Of a stretch of DNA of 16,161 nt, positions 7,514 to 14,120 are shown piece by piece (the stretch's first letter is position 1; each line of letters opens with the position of its first letter). Location: contig JAMBLK010000250.1 of NCBI GenBank assembly GCA_023336855.1, positions 1 to 16,161 on the forward strand. The letters run 5' to 3'. The notes under the pieces are model-generated. The model made no database searches. It was not told the DNA's origin and saw only the letters and a program-made list of their open reading frames with translations. This stretch comes from Actinomycetes bacterium. GTDB taxonomy: Bacteria; Actinomycetota; Acidimicrobiia; Spongiisociales; UBA5794. The position numbers were made by a program, and so were the translations under genes.

Positions 7514-7536
7514 CCTTTCCAGACGATGGGATGGTA
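7514..7536 (-). promoter_or_regulatory. Ribosome site and candidate -10 for the Ca2+ antiporter
   Basis: GGAAAGG (7520-7514) stands 5 bases before GTG 7508 and decides that start. TACCAT (7536-7531) upstream would give a leader of roughly 16 bases carrying the ribosome site. No clear -35 is seen. Confidence 0.45.
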
Positions 7537-7587
7537 ATGAGGGCCGGAGGCGGACAGTCGGTCATGACCGCTACTCTCTGGATTCGC

Positions 7588-8967
7588 ATGGACCGAGACA
7601 CCGAACCGCTCCACAAAACCTGGATTAACTCAGACCAACTGATCCCGAGACGATTCATTCGCCCGGCGCTCGGGTTCACAAAAACGGAGGCGTCCGGTGC
7701 GATCGTCCTCCTCGCCGCCACGATCCTCGCTCTCATCTGGGCGAACTCGGCCTGGGGCGAGTCCTACTTCGAATTCTGGGACATCCACATCACGTTCGAA
7801 GTCTCGGGGTTCCACTTCGACGAGTCGCTGAAGCACTTCGTCAACGACGGCTTGATGGCGATCTTCTTCTTTGTCGTGGGCCTCGAGATCAAACGCGAAC
7901 TCGTCATCGGCGAATTGAACTCGGTGAAGAAGGCCTCACTCCCCGCCGTAGCCGCCCTCGGCGGGATGGTTGTCCCTGCCCTCATCTACGTCGCATTCGT
8001 TGCGTCAAGCGGCCCGTCCGACGCTATCGCCGGATGGGGAATCCCGATGGCCACCGATATCGCTTTCTCCGTCGGCGTGATCGCTCTGCTCTCGACCCGG
8101 GTACCGATCGGGGCGAAGTTGTTCCTTCTGGCACTTGCGATCGTCGACGACATCGGGGCGATCCTCGTCATCGCCGTTTTCTACACGGACGACCTTGCCT
8201 TCATCTGGTTGATCGTCGCAACCGGTGCTCTGGCTCTGATCGTTGTGGCTCGCAAGGCTGGAATTCGCGCCGGCATCTTCTACCTCCCGCTGGCGTTGCT
8301 CACCTGGTTCGCTTTCCTCGAATCCGGGGTCCACGCGACCGTCGCCGGCGTCATTCTGGGCCTGCTGGTCCCGGCACGGGCTTACTACAGCGACGTAGAT
8401 TTCCGACGTCGGGCAGGGTGGATCCTCGAACGGTGGGATCGCGACGCGGCGTCACCGCAGGCCCACGCCCGCCTCGATCAGGACGCCCTCGAACTCGCTG
8501 CGATCGCCAGGGAATCCGTCTCACCACTCGAGCGGTGGGAGCACTCCCTGCATCCCTGGTCGTCATTCCTGGTCATCCCGCTCTTCGCCCTAGCCAACGC
8601 GGGAGTGCGCTTCGTCGACATCGATGTGATCGAGGCCGTGACCAGCCCAGTCGCACTCGGTGTCTCCGTCGGGCTGATCGTCGGTAAACCGGTCGGAATC
8701 GCTCTTGCGACGTGGATCGGGCTCAAGCTCAATCTCGGTCAGCTGCCGCGTCATACGACCTTCGGCCACGTCATCGGGCTCGGGTTCCTGGCGGGTATCG
8801 GGTTCACCGTTTCACTGTTCATCTCGGAGCTCGCCTTCCGATCAAGTCCGGACGCGCACCTGTTCTCCGATGAAGCCAAGATCGGCATCTTCATCGGATC
8901 GATCGTCGCAGGCATCGCCGGATACATGTACCTTCGCTTCTACAAGTCCCGGCCGGTCGAGGACTGA
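7588..8967 (+). CDS. nhaA: Na+/H+ antiporter NhaA
   Basis: A 459-residue NhaA antiporter, which exports Na+ (or Li+) in exchange for two protons across the cytoplasmic membrane. KTEASGAIVLLAATILALIWAN (about 32-53) is the typical first helix, and FFVVGLEIKRELVIGEL (94-110) follows. The MATDIAF block holds Asp157 and LAIVDDIGAILVIAVFY holds the ion-binding pair Asp187-Asp188; these match Asp133 and Asp163/164 of the E. coli protein. A hydrophilic insert of about 60 residues lies after ILGLLVPARAYYSD, as in actinobacterial members. The C-terminal GFLAGIGFTVSLFISELAF block is conserved. ATG 7588 is chosen because TACTCT (7572-7577) lies 10 bases upstream; ATG 7564 would add eight residues and has GGAGG 13 bases upstream. 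Family call is very sure, start uncertain. Confidence 0.95.
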   Translation: MDRDTEPLHKTWINSDQLIPRRFIRPALGFTKTEASGAIVLLAATILALIWANSAWGESYFEFWDIHITFEVSGFHFDESLKHFVNDGLMAIFFFVVGLEIKRELVIGELNSVKKASLPAVAALGGMVVPALIYVAFVASSGPSDAIAGWGIPMATDIAFSVGVIALLSTRVPIGAKLFLLALAIVDDIGAILVIAVFYTDDLAFIWLIVATGALALIVVARKAGIRAGIFYLPLALLTWFAFLESGVHATVAGVILGLLVPARAYYSDVDFRRRAGWILERWDRDAASPQAHARLDQDALELAAIARESVSPLERWEHSLHPWSSFLVIPLFALANAGVRFVDIDVIEAVTSPVALGVSVGLIVGKPVGIALATWIGLKLNLGQLPRHTTFGHVIGLGFLAGIGFTVSLFISELAFRSSPDAHLFSDEAKIGIFIGSIVAGIAGYMYLRFYKSRPVED

Positions 8968-9037
8968 CGGAAACGCGCGGGAACAGACGCGTCATCTGCG
9001 CCGTTGAGCCAGGGAGCTAGTCCCCGGAGCGTTCTCG

Positions 9038-9814
9038 ATGGCCGACCAACCCAATCCGATAGCAGTAGCGGTCTCGATCCTTCGGGCCCGGCGAGTCCGC
9101 CGACCCGATCCGTCGGGAACCGGAGCGATTGAATCGGTCGACCTCGGACGCATACTTGAGACACTCCGCTCCGGCGGAATCGCCATGCTCCCCGATGAGA
9201 GAGAAGGCCTCGACGGTTTCCGGGACCGGATGCAGACCATCGATCCGGACTCACTGTCTCGTGATGGAGCGCTTGCGTTCTGGCTCAATCTCTACAACGC
9301 CGGAGCGCTCGCGGTTGCCTCCGATGCGTTCGATGACGGTGCCACGACGGTGCTCCGCACCCCGGGAGTGTTCGAAGCGACATGGGTAACGATCGCCGGT
9401 GAGGCGGTGTCTCTGAACGACATCGAGCATGGGAAGATCCGGCGGTTCGGAGATCCTCGAATCCACGGCGCCCTCGTCTGTGGATCGGCCTCCTGCCCGA
9501 CGCTCAGGTACGAGCCCTTCGGTGAGAACCTCAACGAACAACTCGATGACCAGATGCGCTCGTTTCTCGCCGGGGGCGGTGCGGCGGTCGATCGCAGTGC
9601 CGGGACTCTGAGACTCTCCCGCATCTTCCTCTGGTACGGAGGCGACTTCACCCGTCCGCACCGGATGCCGACGCTGCTCCCTTCCCGGAAGAAGGATCTC
9701 GCGACATCCGTCGCCGGATGGCTCCCGGACGCCGATGCCAAGTGGGTGGTCGACTCATCGCCGAAGGTCGAGTACGCGCCCTACGACTGGAGCCTCGCCT
9801 GTTCCATCGCCTGA
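9038..9814 (+). CDS. DUF547 domain-containing protein
   Basis: A 258-residue protein with a DUF547 domain, a family of unknown function found in bacteria and in plant proteins. The domain covers about residues 70-185: ALAFWLNLYNAGAL (78-91), SLNDIEHGKIR (125-135) and HGALVCGSASCPTL (143-156), where the two Cys, the His and nearby Asp/Glu are the most conserved positions and suggest a thiol- or metal-based active site by analogy only. The C-terminal EYAPYDWSL (245-253) is also a family hallmark. No signal peptide or membrane helix is seen, so it is probably cytoplasmic. GGAG at 9026-9029 lies 8 bases before the ATG. It follows nhaA after 70 bases on the same strand. Its last 34 bases overlap the end of the membrane-protein gene on the other strand. 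Confidence 0.88.
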   Translation: MADQPNPIAVAVSILRARRVRRPDPSGTGAIESVDLGRILETLRSGGIAMLPDEREGLDGFRDRMQTIDPDSLSRDGALAFWLNLYNAGALAVASDAFDDGATTVLRTPGVFEATWVTIAGEAVSLNDIEHGKIRRFGDPRIHGALVCGSASCPTLRYEPFGENLNEQLDDQMRSFLAGGGAAVDRSAGTLRLSRIFLWYGGDFTRPHRMPTLLPSRKKDLATSVAGWLPDADAKWVVDSSPKVEYAPYDWSLACSIA

Positions 9815-10440
9815 CGGCGGGTCCCGAACACGAACGCACCAACGGCTAGCACCGCCGCGACCACGTCGAACGGCAGTACGTACCTGCCCAACGCTGCCGA
9901 GTCGACGATCCACTCGCCCGCCGGGCCGAAGCCGACGACGTCGAGATACCGCCAGATCGACCAGACACAGATGATCGCGAGCACCGTGCCGGCCGTCACT
10001 GCAGCGGGGAGCCGCCATGCCCGGTAGATCCCGATCATGAGGGCCGCACCGGCCCATGCAATATCGAGTGCGGAAAGCAGTTGAAGGAATTGCAAGGAGG
10101 GCGGGTATTGCAGTGCGGCTGAAGATGCAAGTGTCACGAGACCGACCATGCCGGTTGCCAGGAACACCACCGAGATCCCGGAAGCGGCCAGTCGCCAGAA
10201 CGGTGACCATGACTGCCCCTTGAACCAATCGTTGCCGGCCAACGGCATGAGGCGTATCACTGCAACCAGTCCGAGGAGAACGAGCGCCGCGAGATGAACG
10301 ATGACGATGGTGAACGGAGGGGGCGACCACCGGACGAGCAAGAGCGGCACGGATCCGATGAGACCGATCGCGAGGAACGGCACAGTAGCCAGGACGGCCC
10401 TCTCCATCGGGGTGTCCGACCGGGTCGGCTCGTCGATCAA
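9781..10440 (-). CDS. Six-helix membrane protein of unknown function
   Basis: I do not recognise the family. The 219-residue product has a short hydrophilic N-terminus and six hydrophobic segments: about residues 14-34, 42-63, 80-102, 114-134, 140-160 and 177-199, then a basic tail (RRQAMEQARLQS). There are no obvious catalytic motifs, and helices are spread evenly, like small DUF-type integral membrane proteins. The TTG start at 10440 overlaps the methyltransferase stop as TTGA, which would couple translation; ATG 10407 (208 residues) is the alternative, and neither has a Shine-Dalgarno. A small dyad CCGAC-CGG-GTCGG at 10416-10428 lies inside the first codons. Its 3' end runs 34 bases into the DUF547 gene. 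Coding is supported by the coherent hydrophobic pattern; the role is unknown. Confidence 0.72.
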   Translation of the reverse strand: MIDEPTRSDTPMERAVLATVPFLAIGLIGSVPLLLVRWSPPPFTIVIVHLAALVLLGLVAVIRLMPLAGNDWFKGQSWSPFWRLAASGISVVFLATGMVGLVTLASSAALQYPPSLQFLQLLSALDIAWAGAALMIGIYRAWRLPAAVTAGTVLAIICVWSIWRYLDVVGFGPAGEWIVDSAALGRYVLPFDVVAAVLAVGAFVFGTRRQAMEQARLQS

Positions 10441-11315
10441 AACAGCGTCGCCCGATGCCCGGCACGGGCCGTAGCTATCCGCTTCTCCGCAAGGACGGCG
10501 TAGTCCGAGTCCGTGTCGTAGCCGACGAAGTGCCGGTCGGTCTGCACAGCGGCGACCGCCGTGGATCCGGATCCGAGAAACGGATCCAGCACAAGGTCTC
10601 CCGTGAACGTGTACAACTCGATGAGACGGCGCGGCAGTTCGGTCGGGAACGGCGCAGGGTGTCCGACTCTGCGCGCCGACTCGGGAAGGATGTCCCATAC
10701 GGACATCGTCGCTGCGAGGAAATCCTCTTTCGAGATCGTGTCATCGCCCTTCCGCTCCCGGCGGAACGACTCTTTCGATGCGACGAGAACATACTCATGT
10801 ACGTCACGGAGCGTCGGGTTCTTCGCCGATTGCCACGACCCCCACGCGGTCGATCCACCGGCCGCTTTGGCCTTCTTCCATATGATCTCGCCACGCAGTA
10901 GGAATCCGATCTCGGTGAGAAGGACGCCCACGAGGTGGTTGAGTGGGAGATACGGCTTGCGACCGAGGTTCGCCACATTCACGGCGATCCGTCCCCCGGG
11001 TTCGACGACCCGGTACGTCTCGGTGAAGACACGCCTGAGGAGGTTCAGGTACTCCTCGAGATCGAGGTCTTCGTCGTAGTCCTTCCCAACGTTGTAGGGC
11101 GGTGACGTCACCATGAGCGCCACGCAATTGTCGGGGAGTTGGTTCATCGACTCGGATGACTGCACGAAGACCTGGTCGAGCACGTTGGCCGGCGCGTCGC
11201 ACACCTCGCCCACCGCCCCGGGCTCCGCGGAACGTGTCATGCGCCGTGCGTAATACGCGGAAGAATCGTGACTCTCCCGTCTTCCTCCGCCGAAGCTGGT
11301 TGTACTAGTCGCCAT
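10437..11315 (-). CDS. Beta-class DNA methyltransferase (N4-cytosine or N6-adenine)
   Basis: A 292-residue SAM-dependent DNA methyltransferase of the N4/N6 amino-methyltransferase family. The catalytic motif IV TSPPYN (70-75) comes before the SAM-binding motif I DPFLGSGST (244-252), which is the beta-class order; HPAPFPTELPRRLI (219-232) leads into motif I. An S-P-P-Y motif is more usual in N4-cytosine enzymes, D-P-P-Y in N6-adenine ones, so m4C is slightly favoured. No separate recognition domain is visible; specificity probably lies between motifs IV and I. ATG 11315 has GGAGG 8 bases upstream, so the longer open frame to 11576 is not needed. No restriction endonuclease is adjacent, so it looks like an orphan methylase. 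Its stop overlaps the start of a membrane-protein gene. A perfect inverted repeat covers its ribosome site. Confidence 0.92.
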   Translation of the reverse strand: MATSTTSFGGGRRESHDSSAYYARRMTRSAEPGAVGEVCDAPANVLDQVFVQSSESMNQLPDNCVALMVTSPPYNVGKDYDEDLDLEEYLNLLRRVFTETYRVVEPGGRIAVNVANLGRKPYLPLNHLVGVLLTEIGFLLRGEIIWKKAKAAGGSTAWGSWQSAKNPTLRDVHEYVLVASKESFRRERKGDDTISKEDFLAATMSVWDILPESARRVGHPAPFPTELPRRLIELYTFTGDLVLDPFLGSGSTAVAAVQTDRHFVGYDTDSDYAVLAEKRIATARAGHRATLF

Positions 11316-11339
11316 CCGTTGTACCTCCAGATACAACGG
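11316..11339 (-). promoter_or_regulatory. Perfect inverted repeat enclosing the methyltransferase ribosome site
   Basis: On the minus strand CCGTTGTA-TCTGGAGG-TACAACGG is a perfect 8+8 bp repeat with an 8-base loop that contains GGAGG; ATG 11315 follows directly. A third half-site, GTACAAC, lies at 11305-11299 inside the gene. A TANNNT hexamer, TACCGT (11342-11337), overlaps the first arm, so transcription might begin inside the repeat and the repeat would then act as a DNA operator. If it begins further upstream, an RNA hairpin would present the ribosome site in its loop. Confidence 0.6.
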
Positions 11340-11411
11340 TAGTTGCGGAGACGCCCTGATCGTTGGATCCCCGCCCGCAACGAACCCCTTCTCGCGGCAC
11401 GTCTTCTCCTC

Positions 11412-11423
11412 TACCATCATGGC
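11412..11423 (+). promoter_or_regulatory. DUF433 gene -10 element, leaderless type
   Basis: TACCAT at 11412-11417 is followed by six bases and ATG 11424, with no ribosome site between. It is the same hexamer and spacing as at bpa. Confidence 0.4.
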
Positions 11424-11603
11424 ATGGCGTTTGAACGAATCACGGTGGATCCCGAACGCATGGGTGGCGTCCCGTGCATCCGGGATCTTCGCGTGACGGT
11501 GAGCATGATCCTTGGACGACTCGCCGCAGGTCGGTCGATCGATGAAGTCCTGGAGGACTACCCGTATCTCGAGCACGATGACATACGGGCGGCCCTCGAA
11601 TAG
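11424..11603 (+). CDS. DUF433 (VapB54-like antitoxin) protein, short, without partner
   Basis: A 59-residue protein with the DUF433 pattern: MAFERITVDPERMGGVPCIRD, then VTVSMILGRLAAGRSIDEVLEDYPYLEHDDIRAALE. DUF433 proteins carry a small helix-turn-helix-like fold and commonly act as antitoxins beside a DUF5615 PIN-like toxin. Relatives usually run on for about 15-20 residues after the AAL(E) block; here a TAG comes at once, so the end looks cut short by a nonsense or frameshift change. No DUF5615 gene follows: only 61 bases remain before the convergent pheA stop. The start at ATG 11424 fits the -10 element and the family N-terminus; the open frame upstream to 11343 is not family-like. It is divergent from the methyltransferase. 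It may be a relic or may work as a stand-alone DNA-binding protein. Confidence 0.75.
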   Translation: MAFERITVDPERMGGVPCIRDLRVTVSMILGRLAAGRSIDEVLEDYPYLEHDDIRAALE

Positions 11604-11624
11604 CGCGTTCTTCCTCGGTCAGGA

Positions 11625-11638
11625 TCTCGCCGGCGAGA
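11625..11638. terminator. Palindrome between convergent DUF433 and pheA genes
   Basis: TCTCGCCGGCGAGA is a perfect 14-bp palindrome (5-bp stem, CCGG loop) in the 61-base gap between the two convergent stop codons. It may act in both directions; there is no U-tract. Confidence 0.35.
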
Positions 11639-11664
11639 CGCAGTTCGGTTACCCGGCCACCCGG

Positions 11665-12489
11665 CTACTCCGCCACTCGAACGTAGCTGCCGAGGACCCA
11701 GAGATCGGCACAGGTCGCGGGTGGGGGATCGATCACTTTGGCGAGCCCCTCCGGTCCGGGTTCGTGGACGAGGTCAACGAAGAACCGGTACGACCACGCC
11801 TCGGTCGATGGGCGGGACTCGATCCGCGTCAGGTTGGCACCCCGCAGCCCGAGCTCGGCAAGCACCAGCGCCAATGCCCCCGGCGTGTGGGACGTCGTGA
11901 ACAGCATCGTTGTCTTGTCATCGTCCGGATCGACCTGAGGCTCGCCGGGAGCAAGCACGACGAAGCGAGTCGTGTTGTGATCGCGATCCATGACGTTCCG
12001 CTCCAGGATCTCGAGGCCGTGGATCTCGGCAGCTCCTGGTGGAGCCAGCGCCGCGATCGTCGGGTCGCCGAGTTCGGCTACCTCCCGAACCGCTCCTGCC
12101 GTGTCGTAGCGAGCGAAGGACTCGACGCCGAGGGCAAGAAGATGATGCTCGGCCTGGGAGAGCGCCTCCGGATGGGACCGCACCTCCCGGATGGCATCGA
12201 TCGACGTTCCGGGGATTCCGAGGATGGCGTGGCGCACTTCGACGAGGTGTTCCGCGACGATCGCGAACGGCTGACGACCAACCCCCCCGGGGAGGCGATC
12301 AAGCACGGGTAACACCGATCCGGTAGTCGAGTTCTCAACGGGGACGACGAGTCGATCGACGTCACTGCCCTCAAGGGCTGCGAAGGCAGTCGCGAACCCC
12401 TTCATGCCAACCGATTCGCAATCCGGGAACAGCTCGCCGACGGCCCGGTAGCTGTAGGAGCCCGGCTCTCCCTGATATCCGATACGCAT
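11665..12489 (-). CDS. pheA: Prephenate dehydratase
   Basis: A 274-residue monofunctional prephenate dehydratase, which turns prephenate into phenylpyruvate with loss of water and CO2, the committed step to phenylalanine. The catalytic domain has PVENSTTGSV (50-59), RSHPEALSQ (104-112) and HNTTRFVVL (171-179), where the TRF Thr is catalytic. The C-terminal ACT domain (about 192-270) has GALA (204-207) and ESRP (224-227), the motifs that bind phenylalanine for feedback inhibition, so the enzyme is probably feedback-regulated. No chorismate mutase domain is fused, as expected for Actinomycetota. ATG 12489 is 7 bases from TATCGT, a possible leaderless promoter. The gene also lies 24 bases after the aldo/keto reductase stop, so readthrough is likely. 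Call is certain. Confidence 0.96.
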   Translation of the reverse strand: MRIGYQGEPGSYSYRAVGELFPDCESVGMKGFATAFAALEGSDVDRLVVPVENSTTGSVLPVLDRLPGGVGRQPFAIVAEHLVEVRHAILGIPGTSIDAIREVRSHPEALSQAEHHLLALGVESFARYDTAGAVREVAELGDPTIAALAPPGAAEIHGLEILERNVMDRDHNTTRFVVLAPGEPQVDPDDDKTTMLFTTSHTPGALALVLAELGLRGANLTRIESRPSTEAWSYRFFVDLVHEPGPEGLAKVIDPPPATCADLWVLGSYVRVAE

Positions 12490-12502
12490 GACGGAGACGA
12501 TA
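12490..12502 (-). promoter_or_regulatory. pheA -10 element, leaderless type
   Basis: TATCGT (12502-12497) precedes ATG 12489 by 7 bases in the short gap behind the aldo/keto reductase gene. It could give pheA its own leaderless transcript in addition to readthrough. Confidence 0.35.
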
Positions 12503-12513
12503 GGCCGTGGCGG

Positions 12514-13500
12514 CTACCAGCGGGCGTGGACGAAGGGCTTGATCGACCGCTCGTACACGTCGGTGACGTCCCCCATGGTGTCGTCGTCGATGGGCGGAAG
12601 GTCCGACACCGCCGCATTGGCGATCGCTTGCTCGGGATTCTTCGCGCCGGGGATGGCCGTCGACACAGCGTCGTTCATGAGAATCCAGCGCAGCGCGAAC
12701 TGTGCCATCGTCGAACTTGCCGGTCTCACACCGGTCAACTCGCTCACGGCATCGAGTCCGGTATCGAACGGGACACCGGCGAACGTCTCCCCGACGTCGA
12801 ATGCTTCGCCGTGGCGGTTGTAGGCACGGTGATCGTCGGCCGCGAACACGGTATCCGCGTTCATCCGTCCTGTGAGCAGGCCACTGGCGAGTGGGACCCG
12901 GATGATGATCCCTACGTTGGCGGACTTGGAGAGATCGAAGAAGCGCTCGGCAGGTCGCTGGCGGAACATGTTGTAGATGATCTGGACCGTCTCAACGCCG
13001 GGGTACTCGATGGCCTTCATCGCCTCCTCGACCCGCTCGACGCTGACGCCGTAGTGCCCGATCTTCCCCTTCTCCTTGATCCCGTCGAGCGCCTCGAAGA
13101 GTTCCGGCTGGTAGTAGACGTCGGTAGGCGGACAGTGGAGTTGGACCAGGTCGAGCGTATCAACCCGGAGGTTCGTCAGACTGCGGTCGATAAACCGTTC
13201 GATGTTGGCCCCGGTGTATCCGTTCGCGGTATGTGGATCGAGACGCCTCCCCGCCTTCGTCGCGACGACCAGATCAACATCGGATCGTTCACGAACGAGA
13301 CGGGCTACGAACCGTTCGCTCCGACCGTCTCCGTAGACGTCTGCCGTGTCGATGAAGTTGACACCGGCGTCGACGGCAGCATGGAGGGCCGCCATCGCGG
13401 TCGAGTCATCAACGTCTCCCCAGTCGGCCCCGATCGCCCACGCCCCGAAGCCGATCTCCGACACGTTGTAGCCGGTGCTGCCAAGGGTGCGGTACTTCAT
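12514..13500 (-). CDS. Aldo/keto reductase
   Basis: A 328-residue TIM-barrel NAD(P)H-dependent reductase acting on aldehydes or ketones in the cytoplasm. The catalytic tetrad is complete: Asp51 and Tyr56 in FIDTADVYGDG, Lys82 in ATKAGR and His122 in LVQLHCP. The opening MKYRTLGSTGYNVSEIGFGAW and the SxxxMAQFALRWIL...STAIPGAKNPEQ block near the C-terminus are typical of the YajO/Tas-like branch of the superfamily, with the cofactor-phosphate region in the latter. The start ATG 13500 has GAGG 8 bases upstream. The gene sits between the TetR gene and pheA on the same strand, 62 bases from TetR and 24 from pheA. The substrate cannot be inferred; the link to phenylalanine synthesis is positional only. 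Confidence 0.94.
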   Translation of the reverse strand: MKYRTLGSTGYNVSEIGFGAWAIGADWGDVDDSTAMAALHAAVDAGVNFIDTADVYGDGRSERFVARLVRERSDVDLVVATKAGRRLDPHTANGYTGANIERFIDRSLTNLRVDTLDLVQLHCPPTDVYYQPELFEALDGIKEKGKIGHYGVSVERVEEAMKAIEYPGVETVQIIYNMFRQRPAERFFDLSKSANVGIIIRVPLASGLLTGRMNADTVFAADDHRAYNRHGEAFDVGETFAGVPFDTGLDAVSELTGVRPASSTMAQFALRWILMNDAVSTAIPGAKNPEQAIANAAVSDLPPIDDDTMGDVTDVYERSIKPFVHARW

Positions 13501-13545
13501 CGGTGGTTCCTCTCTCGACTTCCTACGAACTCTTCGATTCGACAG

Positions 13546-13567
13546 CCTGAGGCTACCTGTGCTCAGG
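13546..13567 (-). terminator. Stem-loop at the end of the efflux operon
   Basis: CCTGAG and CTCAGG form a 6-bp stem around a 10-base loop, overlapping the TetR stop codon, between TetR and the aldo/keto reductase start. No U-tract follows, so it is a weak candidate for ending the efflux operon. Confidence 0.3.
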
Positions 13568-14120
13568 GCGCCCGGAGCACTCGAAGTATCGACTCCGACA
13601 CCATTGCGGCGACCGCGGCAGGACCGCCACCGTCGTCAGCAAGGTCGGATGCAGACAACAGCAGGCCCTCGACCAACACGGCATGACGATCGGGATCGAG
13701 ACCAGAATCGAATGACCCATCTGCCATGCCACTCGCAATGATCGAGGCCACGAGGGTCCTGAAATCGCTTCGGTGCCGATCGAGATGGGCACGGGCCTCA
13801 GGTGAGAGGGCGCTGCGAACGTCCTCAATCCCATGACTGTGGCTCCCCTCGGCGACGGTGTAGCGAGCCAGCAATTCGATCTTCGCCTCGGCCGCGCCGG
13901 TTGCCTCGAGGAGATCCACAAGGTGTGTGAATCCCGATTGTGCGTACTGTTCGATCCCGGTGACGATGATCTGCTCGACGTCTGAGAAATGGTTGTAGAG
14001 CGTCTGGCGGGCGACGCCGGCTCGGTCGGCGACCTCCGTCATCGTGACGCTTCCGAGACCACGCTCCGCCACGAGCCCGAATGTTGCTTCGACGATCCGA
14101 TCGGTTGCGGCTTCAGTCAT
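13563..14120 (-). CDS. TetR-family transcriptional regulator
   Basis: A 185-residue TetR-type repressor. The N-terminal DNA-binding domain is seen at residues 1-50: DRIVEATFGLVAERGLGSVTMTEVADRAGVARQTLYNHFSD, with the recognition helix at VARQTLYNHF. The rest is a helical ligand-binding and dimer domain with no close match I can name. ATG 14120 is chosen because GGAGG lies five bases upstream; the adjacent ATG 14123 is only two bases from it. The start shares one base with the permease stop (TGATG), so translation is coupled. As the last gene of the efflux operon it most likely represses the operon promoter near 15936 and is released by the exported compound. That role is inferred from position. 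Confidence 0.92.
   Translation of the reverse strand: MTEAATDRIVEATFGLVAERGLGSVTMTEVADRAGVARQTLYNHFSDVEQIIVTGIEQYAQSGFTHLVDLLEATGAAEAKIELLARYTVAEGSHSHGIEDVRSALSPEARAHLDRHRSDFRTLVASIIASGMADGSFDSGLDPDRHAVLVEGLLLSASDLADDGGGPAAVAAMVSESILRVLRAP

Noticed and set aside
7509..7736. N-terminal extension of the Ca2+ antiporter up to 7736
   Set aside because: The added residues are hydrophilic, not family-like, overlap the nhaA start, and GTG 7508 has a good ribosome site.
11604..11664. Possible continuation of the DUF433 protein by frameshift after 11603
   Set aside because: Neither alternative frame gives a convincing DUF433 tail, so I report truncation but not a specific frameshift.
12526..13686. 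386-codon plus-strand frame opposite the aldo/keto reductase
   Set aside because: The reductase frame has a full catalytic tetrad; the plus frame shows no motif.
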